From Hyposmocoma kahamanoa (lineage: Eukaryota; Arthropoda; Insecta; Lepidoptera; Cosmopterigidae): 64,000 nucleotides of DNA. The DNA lies in NCBI RefSeq assembly GCF_003589595.1, contig NW_020654289.1, positions 7,250,181-7,314,180 on the forward strand, in the 5' to 3' direction. Shown here in pieces: positions 1-11,152 of this stretch (position 1 is its first letter; each line of letters begins with the position of its first letter). The notes under the pieces are model-generated. The model worked only from the letters and a program-made list of their open reading frames with translations. It was not told the DNA's origin and made no database searches. A program made the position numbers and the translations under genes.

Positions 1-20
1 TTTGAAAGCGTAAACTTTAT

Positions 21-88
21 AGACAACAACGTGACCGTATTAGGCGCACGACTTGTTCGTCCTGTCACTTGATGTTATAAAAAAAAAA
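21..88 (+). repeat. Family B repeat, 3' fragment
   Basis: This is the 3' end of the commonest repeat in the window: a GGCGCACGAC block, a conserved CGTCC...CACTTG block and an A-rich tail. Only the terminal part is present at the window edge. It has no coding content. Confidence 0.6.
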
Positions 89-150
89 CAAAATCCCGCT
101 TGTTACGCTTGTTGTTGCCTGAAAGTGCGATATGTATAATGCTTTTATAT

Positions 151-640
151 TTTTAACCGACTTCAAAAAAAGGAGCAGGTTCTCAATACGACTGCACAGT
201 TTTTTGTATGTATGTTTCGCGATAACTCCGGTATTTGTGAACCGATTTTCATGATTTTTTTTTATTGGAAAGAAGGTACCTCCATAGTGGTACCATTTAA
301 TTTTGAAGAAAATCATCCACCTCTAAGGGTGGCGGTGGTGGTGTTCACGCATGAAGATTTATTTTTATAAATAGCGCCTAAATTTTATTATAAGGAGCAA
401 TTATTGTAATAGTTGATTTCGCTATTCTCCAATTCAAAACGTTTTTCTCTCTCAATATACTTTGAGTAGTGAGACCCGTTTTTTATTATCTCCCTGTCAA
501 GTCCCGTATAGTGGCGAACCAGGGGGTGAAACCAGGTTTGCGCACTTTCCGGTAACCGATTTCAAAAAACTTGGTTATTATTTGTAATTCCACGTACTTT
601 TGAGGTCGATTTTTTTAGTACTCTGTACTGAGATTATGAT
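151..640 (+). repeat. Family A interspersed repeat, full-length copy
   Basis: About 490 bp with similar inverted ends: AACCGACTTCAAAA at the left and TTTTGAGGTCG at the right, followed by an AGTACTCTGTACTGAG block. Three other copies lie at 4066-4468, 34944-35225 and 40774-41270. The inverted ends suggest a non-autonomous DNA element, but no clean target duplication was found. It has no coding content; short reading frames here are on the wrong strand and look like chance. Confidence 0.75.
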
Positions 641-861
641 TGCACCTTTATTGCTATACTCTGTCTATGTACTGTGTCGGCTATCCATTCTAAATAAATA
701 ATAAAATGAAATAAAGTGACACGCACGACGGCCTAATTATTCAAGGAATGATGCAAACGACTTTATATTAACATAAATACTAAGAATACTAGGGTCTTTG
801 TATTAATAATTATAACAAACTAGTTGAGTAATTTCACAAAAAGTAATATTTTTTTTATAAT

Positions 862-1078
862 ATTAAGTGACGGGACTAACAAGTCGTGCGCTTGATGGTA
901 TGCTACACACACCTGTCCATAACAGTTGCAGTGCCATTCAGAGCTTTAAATCGTAAACATCTGAGGGGCACTTACCCTTGAAAACCGGATACAGTAATGC
1001 TGACATTACTGCTTGGCGGTATAAATAGGTATGGGGGCTGGATGGACTCTTTCACAAGGAATTCTACTGCTATTAAAT
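862..1078 (-). repeat. Family B repeat, internally deleted copy
   Basis: The reverse complement matches the family B consensus from the TCTACTGCTACT end to the GTCCCGTCACTT end. The block containing the ACAGGCACATGGGAC motif is missing. Confidence 0.7.
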
Positions 1079-1435
1079 ACTAATAATATCATGCTAGTGA
1101 AACGTCTTGATATTCATTAAACTTAATTACTTAAATTAGTGTTAGATTAAATGGAGATGAAGGCATGCGACCAGAGCGTGTAAAATGTTGGCAGAGGTCC
1201 CCCTATGCACGGCTAACACGTTCAACGAAGTAATATATTTTAATAAGTAATGTTATCCATAAATATCGTGGGGTTGCACGAAAAGAGCCTCCCCGTAAGA
1301 TGTACTCATGTATCATAAAATCATTAAGTCGTATTATGGTGTCACTACTGTGCATGGGTCTTTGCTACAGAGTTATTCATTGGATTTACTAGCGACTGAA
1401 AAGTTACATTTAGTTGCAACTCAAAAACATCGTTA
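1079..1435. other. No gene or recognised repeat seen
   Basis: This is AT-rich sequence without an open reading frame of interest or similarity to the other families in the window. Confidence 0.5.
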
Positions 1436-1564
1436 CACAAATTACACCTAAACACACGAGAGAAATAAATGTAGGCCATACAAATATTTCTCTCGGCCCG
1501 GGAATCGAACCCGGGACCTCTTCGTGGCAGTACAGCATGGTAATCGTTCGGCCACGGAGGCAGT
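1436..1564 (-). repeat. tRNA-derived SINE, family J copy 1
   Basis: The tRNA-like head occupies 1493-1561 on the minus strand. It has an A-box-like TGGCCGAACGATT and a B box GGTTCGATTCC inside a CCCGGGTTCGATTCCCGGG stem-loop. It is followed by the family J body (GAGAAATATTTGTATGGCC and a CTCTCGTG block). The repeated body, several copies and lack of a tRNA 3' end argue against a functional tRNA gene. The 3' half of the SINE is missing. Confidence 0.75.
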
Positions 1565-1796
1565 TTATATGGTTATTAATTTGGTTTTCACACACTAGTT
1601 GGTAATGTGAAAAATGAGAAACACCACTTCTTGCAATATTCCTTTATTCGTTTTTTCAATCTACAACAAAACTGAATATTTTACCAATATTACAAAATTT
1701 TTATTAACTACCCCTACCCTACTACCTCACTATTCAACAGGAAAACGACAAATCAAATAACTCAATACTGATTAGACTAAATATTTGTACATTAAA
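1436..1796 (-). repeat. Left arm of a ~365 bp inverted repeat flanking the mariner
   Basis: The reverse complement aligns almost end to end with 3522-3895. Shared sequence covers a tRNA-derived SINE (outer part of the arm) and ~235 bp of further non-coding sequence on the inner side. The arms differ by scattered substitutions and small indels, so the duplication is not recent. The central spacer holds the mariner element. Confidence 0.8.
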
Positions 1797-2144
1797 ACCA
1801 CAGTTAAATTTACTTATAGTAATATGGATAATGAACAATAATAATCAGGCTGTATAATTAAGTTCCTAAACGGTAATATTCTACATCACATTGCTACCAG
1901 TTGCTACTCAAGTCCTATACTCATCACTTGTTCAAATCAAGAACTGTACTCATTATCTACCTTCTATATTATTATGATTATTACAAATATAGGTACATTG
2001 TATGATTAAAATTATAAAACGCTTACAGTAAACATTATTAAAATGGTTTTTAATAATTTTTGTTTACGGAGCTGATACAAACATCAACTCAGTAGCGCGC
2101 TCTCACGATATTTTAAATTATCGTTAAACTAATTTTTAATATTA

Positions 2145-2167
2145 GGGGTTAAAGTATGAAATTGCCG
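2145..2167 (+). repeat. Mariner left terminal inverted repeat
   Basis: 23 bp matching the reverse complement of 3400-3422 without a mismatch, next to the TA target site. In this family the transposase helix-turn-helix domains bind the TIRs and cleavage occurs at the outer edge. Confidence 0.9.
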
Positions 2168-2327
2168 TTTTATTGGAATAGGTTCTTTGAATTTTCATAG
2201 AATCTTCATGGTTTGAGGTTTTCGAATGAAACTTTTTTCAAATGGTTTCTGTGATTTTTTTTTTTAAATTTGAAACATTTGAATATCGACTTTCAATTGT
2301 TTTTGTTATTCAATTTAGACAAGAAAG

Positions 2328-3347
2328 ATGGATACTGCGAAAATTCGAGTGATTTTTGAATACGAGTTCCGACGCGGAACTAACGCGGCAGAAACAGCCC
2401 GCAATATAAATGCTGCGTTTGGAGAGGGGTTTACTAATGAACGCACCGTGCGATTTTGGTTTAAACGCTTTCGTGATGGAAATTTCGACTTAAAGAACGA
2501 GCCACGAGGAAGACCGCCCATACAGGTGAATAACGATGAATTAAGAGAGATAGTGGAAGCCGATCCTAGTCAAACTACCCAGGAATTAGGGGCATGGTTT
2601 AACGTTACCTTACCCACAATATTGACTCACTTGCGTCAAATCAATAAAATAAAAAAATACGAAAAATGGGTGCCTCATGATTTGACTGATCTGCAGAAAG
2701 AAACGCGTGTTGAAACTTGTGTTGCCTTGTTGAACCGGTACAGAAATGAAGGAATATTGGATCGATTTGTAACATGTGATGAAAAGTGGATTCTTTATGA
2801 TAACCGGAAAAGAAAAATGCAATGGCTGACCCCAGGTCAAATGCCACAACAGTGTCCTAAAGCAAAACTTACCAATAAAAAGGTAATGGTAACTGTTTGG
2901 TGGTCTCAGCATGGTGTTATTCACTATAGTTTTCTCCGATCTGGTCAAGCAATAACGGCAGATGTCTATTGTGCCGAACTCCGAACCATGTTGACAAAAC
3001 TAGCAGTAAAACAGCCCCGACTCATGAATCGATCTTCACCATTATTGCTCCACGACAACGCGAGACCTCACACAGCACGAGAAACCATTTTGACCCTTCA
3101 GGAACTGCAATTAGAAACCATTCGTCATCCTCCGTATTCACCAGACCTTGCTCCAACGGACTACCATTTTTTTCGTGATTTGGACAATTATCTACGTGAC
3201 AAGAAGTTTTCTTCCCAGGAGGCAGTACAAAATGCTTTCACACAGTTTGTGCAGTCTAGATCGTCGGAGTTCTATCGCAAAGGCATTAATAACCTTCCCA
3301 TTAGATGGCAGCAATGTATAGATAATAATGGCAACTATTTTGATTAA
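2328..3347 (+). CDS. Mariner transposase, 339 residues, intact
   Basis: Catalyses cut-and-paste transposition of its own element by a DDE/D mechanism. Residues 1-110 form the paired helix-turn-helix DNA-binding region. WVPHDL, a mariner signature, is at residues 114-119. Catalytic residues are D151 in TCDEKW, D243 in LLHDNARPH and D278 in YSPDLAPTD. Exactly 34 residues separate the second and third, giving DD34D. The final NNGNYFD end is typical of the cecropia subfamily. The ATG at 2328 is the first in frame and gives the usual length of about 340 residues. No internal stop or frameshift is seen. Subfamily placement is from recalled family features, not from a tree. Confidence 0.93.
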   Translation: MDTAKIRVIFEYEFRRGTNAAETARNINAAFGEGFTNERTVRFWFKRFRDGNFDLKNEPRGRPPIQVNNDELREIVEADPSQTTQELGAWFNVTLPTILTHLRQINKIKKYEKWVPHDLTDLQKETRVETCVALLNRYRNEGILDRFVTCDEKWILYDNRKRKMQWLTPGQMPQQCPKAKLTNKKVMVTVWWSQHGVIHYSFLRSGQAITADVYCAELRTMLTKLAVKQPRLMNRSSPLLLHDNARPHTARETILTLQELQLETIRHPPYSPDLAPTDYHFFRDLDNYLRDKKFSSQEAVQNAFTQFVQSRSSEFYRKGINNLPIRWQQCIDNNGNYFD

Positions 3348-3399
3348 ATAAATTTGTTAAAAATTTAAAAAATAAACAATTTAGATGTTCAGTACAAAT

Positions 3400-3422
3400 C
3401 GGCAATTTCATACTTTAACCCC
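3400..3422 (-). repeat. Mariner right terminal inverted repeat
   Basis: Reverse complement of the left TIR over 23 positions, ending at the TA at 3423-3424. Confidence 0.9.
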
Positions 3423-3521
3423 TATTATATTAAACTAAATCGTACGTGGTGCAAATGGTGCAGAATGGTGCGTGCCCATCGGCGGTATCAACCCAGGGTA
3501 TCTTACACGGGAGGTATGTGC

Positions 3522-3895
3522 TTTTAATGTAGAAATGTTTAGTCTAATCAGTATTAAGTATAGGATTTGATTTGTCGTTTTCCTGTTGAATAGTGGGGTA
3601 GTAGGGTAGGGGTAGTTAATAAAAACTGTGTAATATTGGTAAAATATTCAGTTCTGTTGTAGACTTTTGGTATGAAAATATGAATAAACGAATATTGCAA
3701 GAAGTGGTGTTTCTCATTTTTTACATTACCAACAAGTGTGTGAAAAACAAATTAATAACCATATAAACTGCCTCTGTGGCCGAGCGGTTACCATGACGGG
3801 CTGCCACGCAGAGGTCCCAGGTTCGATTCCCGGGCCGGGAGAAATATTTGTATGGCCTTCATTTATTTCTCTCGTGAGTTTGGGTGTAATTTGTG
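3522..3895 (+). repeat. Right arm of the inverted repeat flanking the mariner
   Basis: Counterpart of 1436-1796 in opposite orientation. It starts with ~245 bp of non-coding sequence and runs into SINE J copy 2. The two arms would form a very long hairpin; without the mariner the spacer would be only ~445 bp. Confidence 0.8.
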
Positions 3896-3990
3896 GTTGT
3901 CTTTTTGTATGTCCATGGCATCAGCGACACAGGGTTTCCCTAGTGCGGGTACGTTGAGTGCGTGAGTGTGTGCATTAGTTCGCATAATCA
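3768..3990 (+). repeat. tRNA-derived SINE, family J copy 2
   Basis: The head at 3770-3838 has an A box TGGCCGAGCGGTTA and a B box GGTTCGATTCC. The body carries the CTCTCGTGAGTTTGGGTG, GACACAGGGTTTCCCTAGTG and GTTGAGTG blocks. This is the longest J copy in the window, with head and body both present, but it lacks the (TTA)n tail of copies 3 and 5. Confidence 0.8.
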
Positions 3991-4065
3991 GACGTTGAGA
4001 ACTCCTACACAAGCAGCTGTACTGCTACAAGTCCCTCAGATATGAAGTAATTTCTAGTTACACAT

Positions 4066-4468
4066 GATAATCTCAGTACAGAGTACTAAAAAAACCGACC
4101 TCAAAAGTACGTGGAATTACGTCTATTTGTCAAGTTTTATTGAAATGTTTTATTGAGATAATAAAAATCGGTTCTCACTGCTCAAAGTATATTGAGAGAG
4201 AAAAACGCCTTAAATTAGAGAATAGCAAAATCAACCATTAAAATAATTGCTCCTTATAATAAAATTTAGGCGCTATTAAGAAATGAAACTTCATGCGTGA
4301 ACAGAACACTTTCTTCAAAATGAAATGGGACCACTATGGAGGTACCCTCTTTCCAACAAAAAAGAATCATGAAAATCGGTTCACAAATACCGGAGTTATC
4401 GCGTAACATACATACAAAAAAAAAACAGACAATTCAGAACCTCCTCCTTTTTTGAAGTCGGTAAAAAA
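4066..4468 (-). repeat. Family A repeat, copy 2
   Basis: The reverse complement matches 151-640 from the AGTACTCTGTACTGAG end to the AACCGACTTCAAAA end. It lacks the ~60 bp block containing the GTATAGTGGC motif. Confidence 0.75.
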
Positions 4469-4874
4469 TATAGAACAATACTATAATTGCGGAATGTCAA
4501 AGGGTAAAAACCACTCTATGTGGATTACATCATTAAAGTTTAAGTAAATATACTTTGGCTATTCCGATTTCTAATCTTAATAGTATAAGTAAGAGAATAT
4601 ACACGTAAATAATTTCATAAGTACTACACCTGGGAGTTGTATGTGAGGAAATTCCACAAGTAGTTGTAGGAACATTCATATCAACTGTAAGAGGAGGCAA
4701 GTGGCTTGCATTGAGACTTCTAGTTTTGCATGATGCAGCAGCTAAGTTGTTCAAGAACTCTGTACTGGGGTGCGATGCGACTTGGAGAAGGCATTACAAT
4801 AATATTAAAGGAATTTTGAGATTGTGTTCCTTGTCTTTCCATTTTTTTTCGTCTTTGCGTAACCTAATAACGCA

Positions 4875-5290
4875 CCCTTGTATAATAAGGTCACATGTGC
4901 AAAATCAGGACAGAGAGATTTCCTTGAATTAGTCGAAAACATTTTTTATGTTGAAATAGGAGAGTTATAAAATTCCACACATGACAACTAACATAGTATT
5001 ATCTCAAAATTGCTTTAAGTTGTATTAATATTACCTGTTTGATTTCAAAGCGACAATGTTGTCCTGTCACTTTGAAATTAAATCGTATACGAATGACATA
5101 CAAATATAGCGAAAATTTGGAGATAAATTATAAATATATCGCAATTTTGAGACAAAATATAAAATAATGCAATTTTTGAGATAATATTATTATAGTTGTC
5201 AAGTGCGATATACATAAATTGTTTCATGTAGTTCGTATTATTTCTATGAATTTTATATTATGAAAGCACTTCTGATATGTGACCACATAT
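4875..5290 (+). repeat. GF repeat, 5' (G) part, interrupted
   Basis: Blocks GGTCACATGTGCAAAATC, GGAGAGTTATAAAATT and TTGTTTCATGTAGTTCGTA follow the same order as in copies at 9690, 12880 and 21781. About 200 bp of unrelated sequence (near 5000-5210) interrupts this copy. Confidence 0.55.
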
Positions 5291-5420
5291 TGCTTTTGTA
5301 CTGTTTGTCTGTACAATTCAGTCAGGAGAAGTCGTCTGCTCCCAGGTTTAGTCATGACTGTCTTTTGTCCTAGAGAAAGTCGATCTAGTCCGATTTTGTG
5401 ACCTGTTAGTCTGGTCATCC
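5291..5420 (-). repeat. Family L fragment
   Basis: The reverse complement shows GATGACCAG, ACTAGA, GTCATGACTAA and ACGACTTCTCCT blocks, in the same order as 37745-37890. The similarity is moderate. A weak coding-like frame exists on the minus strand but I do not recognise a product. Confidence 0.4.
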
Positions 5421-5855
5421 ACAGACGCTGAACGAGACAGTTTTATTATACCAACATTTGGCCTCATTAACTTCCACTTTATTACATCTACAAGAGCCTG
5501 ATTCTTAAATTTAGGAAATAGAATCTACCAGGGTTCATCGAAAGAAATAACGACATTATGTATTTATCTCTTTTCGTTGTATAATCACATCGGACTCTGT
5601 TCTTCGGATGAGTCGATTTTATTACATAATTTAATTTAGTTTCGTTGTGCGCGTAAGCCCTTTGACAAAAATTATGGTAAATAAAAAAAAATAGTGTCCT
5701 GTATTTTGGTCTGCAGGAAGAAATTTCTTATGGAAATAGGCTTTTGTTTGTGTTTTTCGTTTTACTAAATGTGATTTGTGTTTTCCTGTACAATAAATAA
5801 TTGAGTAAGTAAATAAATAAATTGCTTAACGCTACGTTTTTGTCCTTTAAAAACA
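5421..5855. other. No gene seen
   Basis: AT-rich sequence with no supported feature. Confidence 0.45.
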
Positions 5856-6099
5856 TAGTAGAGCTCCTTGTAAAAGAGTTCGTCCAGGGAAGTACTGCCA
5901 CCTTACCAATTTTTTCCGCTAAGCAATTATGAGTCCTACTGTGTTCCGGTCTTGAAGGGTAAGGGGTGCTGGTGAAATTACAGGCACATAATATGACTTG
6001 TCAATTTACGTCTTAAGGTGATAGGCCTTATGGACAGGCGCGTCGCTTATCACTAGGCGCACGACTTAGTCGTCCCGTTACTTGGTATAATAAAAAAAG
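5856..6099 (+). repeat. Family B repeat, deleted copy
   Basis: It starts at AGTAGAGCTCCTTGT and ends at CTTGGTATAATAAAAAAA. The block containing the GCAGTGGCAGTGCCCCTCAG motif is lost. Confidence 0.75.
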
Positions 6100-9000
6100 G
6101 AACGTTTGTTTATCTAAGAAATCAAAACAACGTGTTTTTGGACTTATCAAACGTGCATTAGCCGCTCCGTCGTCGGTACACAAATATTATGTTTGAATTT
6201 TCAAACGCGCGTAGGACAGAGTTTGTTTTGTTTTAATTACAAAAATTCCATATTAAGATAGGGACTGTCGCTAGCGCGTTCCAATGGAATGACGTTTGTC
6301 TTCTTTTGAAAATCAAATAAGCAAACTGAATGATCTTAAGGAGACGCTATCCAGTAACTATATTACCTGGGTAATTTACAGATTAGTTTTCTATACCTAA
6401 TTTCGGTGGCAGTTTTTATTATTTAAATATTCGAGTAAATTATTGTGAAATATTAAATAATATTTCAGGTTACACACGAATATTAAATAACACTTTATGA
6501 TAATATTCAACAAAGTAATATTCAATAATAGTTTATTCTTCGACGAATTAAAAAAATTAATAAACAAAAATTGTCAATTAAATGTCAACAATAATAAGAA
6601 TACAATATACCAACGGATTTATATTACATAAATAATGTACAACAAATCGCGTACTTGAACGTGTCATTATGTTTTTTTTTCATCGAAAGAATAAGTTAGG
6701 TGCACCACAGTCCATCGTCAAGTTCGACAATTAAATAACCTTTACCACGTTCGCGACGAAAAACCGCTTTTGCACGCATATTTCTAATGAGAAAGAAAGC
6801 CTTTCCGAGCTAGTGAGGTGAAAACAATATGTTCATTGCAAATTTAGTGACATGTTATCTACTAATGTGATAATGGCTACAATTGTGAATCAACACCAAA
6901 AGAAATCATATGTTATCATAATAAATACCTGTTTTCATTTCATGAAACCAAATAAGATATTGAATTACGAAAGATAGATAGATAGATAGATAAAGCGTTT
7001 ATTCAGTACAAACACAAGCAGAAACAAAACATTTACAATTACATCACAAGGTACACCACAAAACAACATAGAACAAAAATTACAACATTTTTACATAAAA
7101 CATCTAGGTCATACCTAAAATGCAACAGTTTGTACTGAAATGGCCCTGGCTCAGCATAATTACTGTAGACCGTGAAAAGAGTCTATCAGCGCTGGTTTTC
7201 TGCCAGTACCATATTATGGTGAGCGATCGCACCTCAATAAGCCATGCCATCAAAGTGATGATGAAAGTGATGATCACACGCAAATATATATAACACAAAA
7301 ACAAAAAAAAAAAGCGCATTTTCATATTAAAATGGAAGCTGCAATTTTGTATTTCGATTATGCGCGCGTATTTATTACATTGAAAGTCCATTATTGGAGT
7401 GCGTATTATTTGAAATATGTGCGCGGGGATTCCATTTAGGAATTTGTCGGAATTTTATGCAGCGTCGGGCAAATTATTCGTTAAATATTTCTTAAATTTA
7501 ATCTCCTTGGTGTATGTAATTTTGGCTGATTATCTACTGAATATTTGCCTTTTTTGTGGAATTAGAACAAATTTTAGTTGTTTCACTAATTGAATGTGCA
7601 TCGAGTACCTTGATAATATTATGATATCTGTAGCGATGTGTAATCTTTGTAATTTTTCTATTCAAATTCTGAATACTTTCCTCATTCTATATTTTGGACA
7701 ATACATTATGGCAGTATCCGAATCATCAGTGCCAACTTAACCTATGGTTAAGGTGTGTGGCGCACACGGATGCAGGTTATTACGGAGTGCCGAGCGCTGT
7801 TCGCGACGTCTCTATTCTCTGTCTGTCTCTATTCTCTCTATTCTCTATCTGCTATTGCTTCCCAACATCATTTGTAATTGCATCATTTGCACCTGTGTTT
7901 CCGATCACTGGAGTAAATATACTTGTAAGTATTCCATTCTGATCGCGTGCCTACTAGAGGGCGTCATGGTATTGATTGCACCCGGGCGCTACGTGGACTA
8001 GCGGCGGCACTGCGAATCAAACTCAGAAAGATATATTTTAGTACAAACACAGTTCACATTTGCTTGCACGACATTGAGTACTTAGTTTTGTAATAAGATT
8101 TAACTTAACACATTACATTAAATTAGGGTTCATTTGCAAAATGACAAGTATCAGTTTTGTCAAAACTGGCGACTTTCCTTTTTCATATTTTTAAATATTA
8201 TAGTATTTTATAGTATTTTGTTCATGGTAAGATTAATAGAAAATGATTTTTTTCTTTAAAATTTTACGTAAGTCAGACGATTGTTTTAAAATTAGTGTCA
8301 AAATTAACATTAAAAATATTCAGAAATATGCTTTTGATAAACACTAAATCTTGTCTCAGTAAATGTAAGGTACACTTTTAACTGACGCTGAATTCGTTTG
8401 AACTTGTGAATACAAAATATTATATCAGCACATTCATTAGTTCGTCTGTCCATCTTGCTGTAGGGCGTCCTACACTATGTTTGCTATGACATGGTCTTTA
8501 CTCCAGAACAAAGCAAAATTTAAATACCATCAACATAGAGATGATTACTTACCTACTTTAAGCTATTTACTTTAGGTTTACTTTAGGTTATAAATTTTGC
8601 TCCAAATTTGTAATTTACTCAGTACTCCGCTCTCAGTTATGATATAAAATGATAACATTTGTTGATTTTTTTTGCACGTGACATTTTCAAGAGCGACATG
8701 TACACACGCCAGCACATCAAGCTACACATTGACGTATCTTGTTCAACAAAAATATGTAGTCTGATGTGCCGTTGTCCGTAAATAACAAAGACATTCTTTA
8801 GAAAATCTGGTCGATTCTCGAACGCAACGGATACTGGGAATATTTCAAAATTATTATTTTATGTAATTATTCATGTTTGTCTCTGTGTAATTTTATCCTG
8901 TAGCAAATCAGTCCAATTGCTCCAGAAGTAGTTTCTTAGTATTTTTCTATTATTACTTGGCTTTACATTATATTTACCGCATCCAATGATTTCCTGAATG

Positions 9001-9511
9001 CGGTAGAACCGCGAAGTCCAACTAAGTAGTCCATCGGTCGAACTAAGTGAATAGTTGGCGACTAAGTTGCTAAGTCCGCTAAGTAAACTGAGCCGGGTGA
9101 CGCCAGCTTGCGCTCGCGTCATAATAATACGTGCCGATAGGTTAGCTAACTTCAGATGGCTTTTCTTTACTTAGTTATTGACTCTTGCTTGTGTAGTTTT
9201 TGAAAGTCTTATATATAGTTTAATCCAGGATTGCCTTTCGAAACTTTGTTAAATCGTCGATGTTTGAGATAAAGTTTTTCTGTTCAATATTTTTGCACTA
9301 TACAGGAAAAGACCCAGGTTATTTTCATTTCTGAACGCAGAGCTCTGTTATACAATCTGTCTCCTCCGTTATTGTATTTAGAGATGATGAGGATAGAGCA
9401 ACAGTGTATTTATGTACAGGTTTACGTGCACAACGAAATGTGGAATGTTGAAAAAGAAAATACAGCAAAAGAAGCAATGTAGAACATTTTTCCTTCTTAG
9501 TATAAATTTTA
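6100..9511. other. Long stretch without a recognised gene or repeat family
   Basis: AT-rich throughout, with a small GATA microsatellite at 6972-6993. Reading frames are below 100 codons, have no recognisable motif and look like chance. Host intergenic or intronic DNA is possible, and small exons cannot be excluded by eye. Confidence 0.5.
6972..6993. repeat. (GATA)n microsatellite
   Basis: Five to six tandem GATA units. Confidence 0.85.
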
Positions 9512-9655
9512 GTAGTGGTAGAGCTCTTTGTGAAATAGTTCAGATCATTGTGATTTAAAGTTCTGAGTTGAAACTGTAACTGTTATGGACAGACGTGCCG
9601 CTTATCAACAGGCACACAACTTGTCCGTCCTGTTACTTGGTATCATAAAAAAAAA
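9512..9655 (+). repeat. Family B repeat, internally deleted copy
   Basis: Has the 5' end (GTAGAGCTCTTTGTG) joined directly to the 3' half (GTGATTTAAAG onward) and the A-rich tail. Confidence 0.7.
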
Positions 9656-9689
9656 CATTTTTATATGCATAATGTATATTTCGTACCTG

Positions 9690-9885
9690 TGGTGTAATAG
9701 AGCCATATCTGCAAAATGATAACTTTTCAGGACAGAGATTTAAAGATTTTTCGACCGATATCAGTCGATAACTGTAGGAGAGTTGTAAAATTTCACATAT
9801 GCGTAATTTGTTTCATGTAGGTCGTACTATTTTTACGACTTTCATGTGATAAAAGCATTTTTTGACGTATGATAACATGTGGATT
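9690..9885 (+). repeat. GF repeat copy 1, G part
   Basis: Matches 12880-13065 through the GACAGAGATTTAAAGATT, GGAGAGTTGTAAAATT and TGACGTATGAT blocks. About 440 bp separate it from the F part at 10325, which is contiguous in copy 2, so an insertion probably split this copy. Confidence 0.6.
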
Positions 9886-10324
9886 TATTAATGAATAAAA
9901 ATATATATTTTGCAATACTCTCCCAGGTCACCAAAATTTCAAAATAAGAACAGCGCGCAAACTGCTAACTTCAAAGTAAAGAAATATTATAATTGTACTG
10001 TTTAAAAACGTCTTTCTCTTTACTTTAAATTTGCAATCATTCACACCGACTGAGGTGTGGCTTTGTGCCATTTTCCTTTCTCACTTCCACCTGTGAGTTG
10101 CTAAGTTCCCTAATCATAACTTGGTACTACTCGATTTGCAATTCATAAAAGTGGCTCGGAATAATGGCGACTTTTATTGCTTTGAAAAAGTCAGGTACTA
10201 AGTGATATTTTTCATGAGTTTAGGAAACCACTACGAGCCGGAGAAAATTAACGTGCATTTTGCTCAAAACAAATTGACTTGTAAACACTATGTGGCAGTT
10301 GTATGAATTAAATAAAATAGGAAT

Positions 10325-10825
10325 GTCGCCGCGACATCTTTTATCGCCATTCCACCTTTGTATCACTCTTTTCTGTGGTTCCTGGCCACCTACTTTGAAA
10401 TTTTGAATCGTTCTTGAGTCCCTTTTTCTTCTTTGTCACTTAGGTACTTTTCTTCTTTTCACCACTGTCTACTAAATTTCCGAAGCGAGTACACGTGCTC
10501 GACTTCACATGAAATTCTGACCAGTTAAATCATGTAACGTAACTGCTTGTAAAGTATTATATTTGTAGTATCATTGAAAATCATGTAACTTAACTGATTA
10601 TAAAGCATACTATTTCTAGAAATTACAGCCCCTTTTGGGGTAAGTTCCTTTTTACCATAACTTGTATTTAAGTAGGGTTTTTATACGATTGTACATGTTT
10701 TCATATCATTATGTTTCGTTACAGCCTTGACGCTTTTACTTTACCTGTTCTTTTCCCTTCCTGCACTCTTTCTTTATTTCTACAATAACATTCATGCTGA
10801 TCGAGCTTCGTATTTAATTACGCGA
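10325..10825 (+). repeat. GF repeat copy 1, F part
   Basis: Shares TCGCCATTCCACCTTTGTAT, TTGAAATTTTGAATCGTTCT, the CCCTTTTGGGGTAAGTTC block and a pyrimidine-rich TCTTTCT...ACAATAA block with 13070-13510. It runs directly into a reverse-transcriptase tail fragment at 10826. Confidence 0.65.
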
Positions 10826-11152
10826 GCCCTGCGCGATAACTGCTGCCACCTATGGGATGATTCAGTTACATATCAACTGGTCAGTTTGGGTTTAGTTGAA
10901 AAGCGTGGCAAGAGGCTTATTGGTGACTCTGATTTAGTAGAGGCAAAGCTGCAGAGCCTTGAACACCACCGTAAATTTGCCTGCGTATTATTCTATAGGA
11001 TATATCACAGAGAGTTTGCGATGGAGTTGCATCATTTAATTCTGCCTTCCTTTTCCATCATCGACAAGGATTCGCATGAAGCATTATTTTTCCACATTTA
11101 TATGGCGAACGGATATGTAGTGGAATACCCTGCCTGCAGACTAATTCCCTGA
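10826..11152 (+). pseudogene. Non-LTR retrotransposon reverse transcriptase, C-terminal fragment
   Basis: The translated stretch reads HLWDDSVTYQLVSL, then RLIGDSDLVEAKLQSLEHHR, then FYRIYHREFAMEL. This order is typical of the extreme C-terminus of insect non-LTR ORF2 proteins, after the reverse-transcriptase domain. The catalytic RT motifs and endonuclease are absent, so this is a dead 5'-truncated fragment. A related fragment is on the minus strand at 57797-58110. The upstream in-frame codons from 10727 belong to repeat GF and are not part of the protein. The exact clade (Jockey/CR1-like) was not determined. Confidence 0.75.

Larger units (their letters stand above)
2145..3422 (+). mobile_element. 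Complete mariner transposon (cecropia-like, DD34D)
   Basis: A 1278 bp element bounded by TA dinucleotides at 2143-2144 and 3423-3424, the target duplication expected for mariner insertion. The terminal inverted repeats at 2145-2167 and 3400-3422 match over 23 positions, starting GGGGTTAAAGTATG. The single uninterrupted transposase frame lies between them. Length and architecture are standard for the mariner family. The transposase, TIRs and TSD are all present, so the element could be active or only recently silenced. It sits inside the spacer of a larger inverted repeat (1436-3895). Confidence 0.93.

Noticed and set aside
1493..1561. tRNA-like sequence that could be taken for a tRNA gene (also 3770-3838 and 18373-18444)
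   Set aside because: All copies are attached to the same SINE body and diverge from one another; no proper acceptor stem pairing was seen.
2610..2948. 112-codon minus-strand frame inside the mariner
   Set aside because: It is the antisense shadow of the transposase gene.
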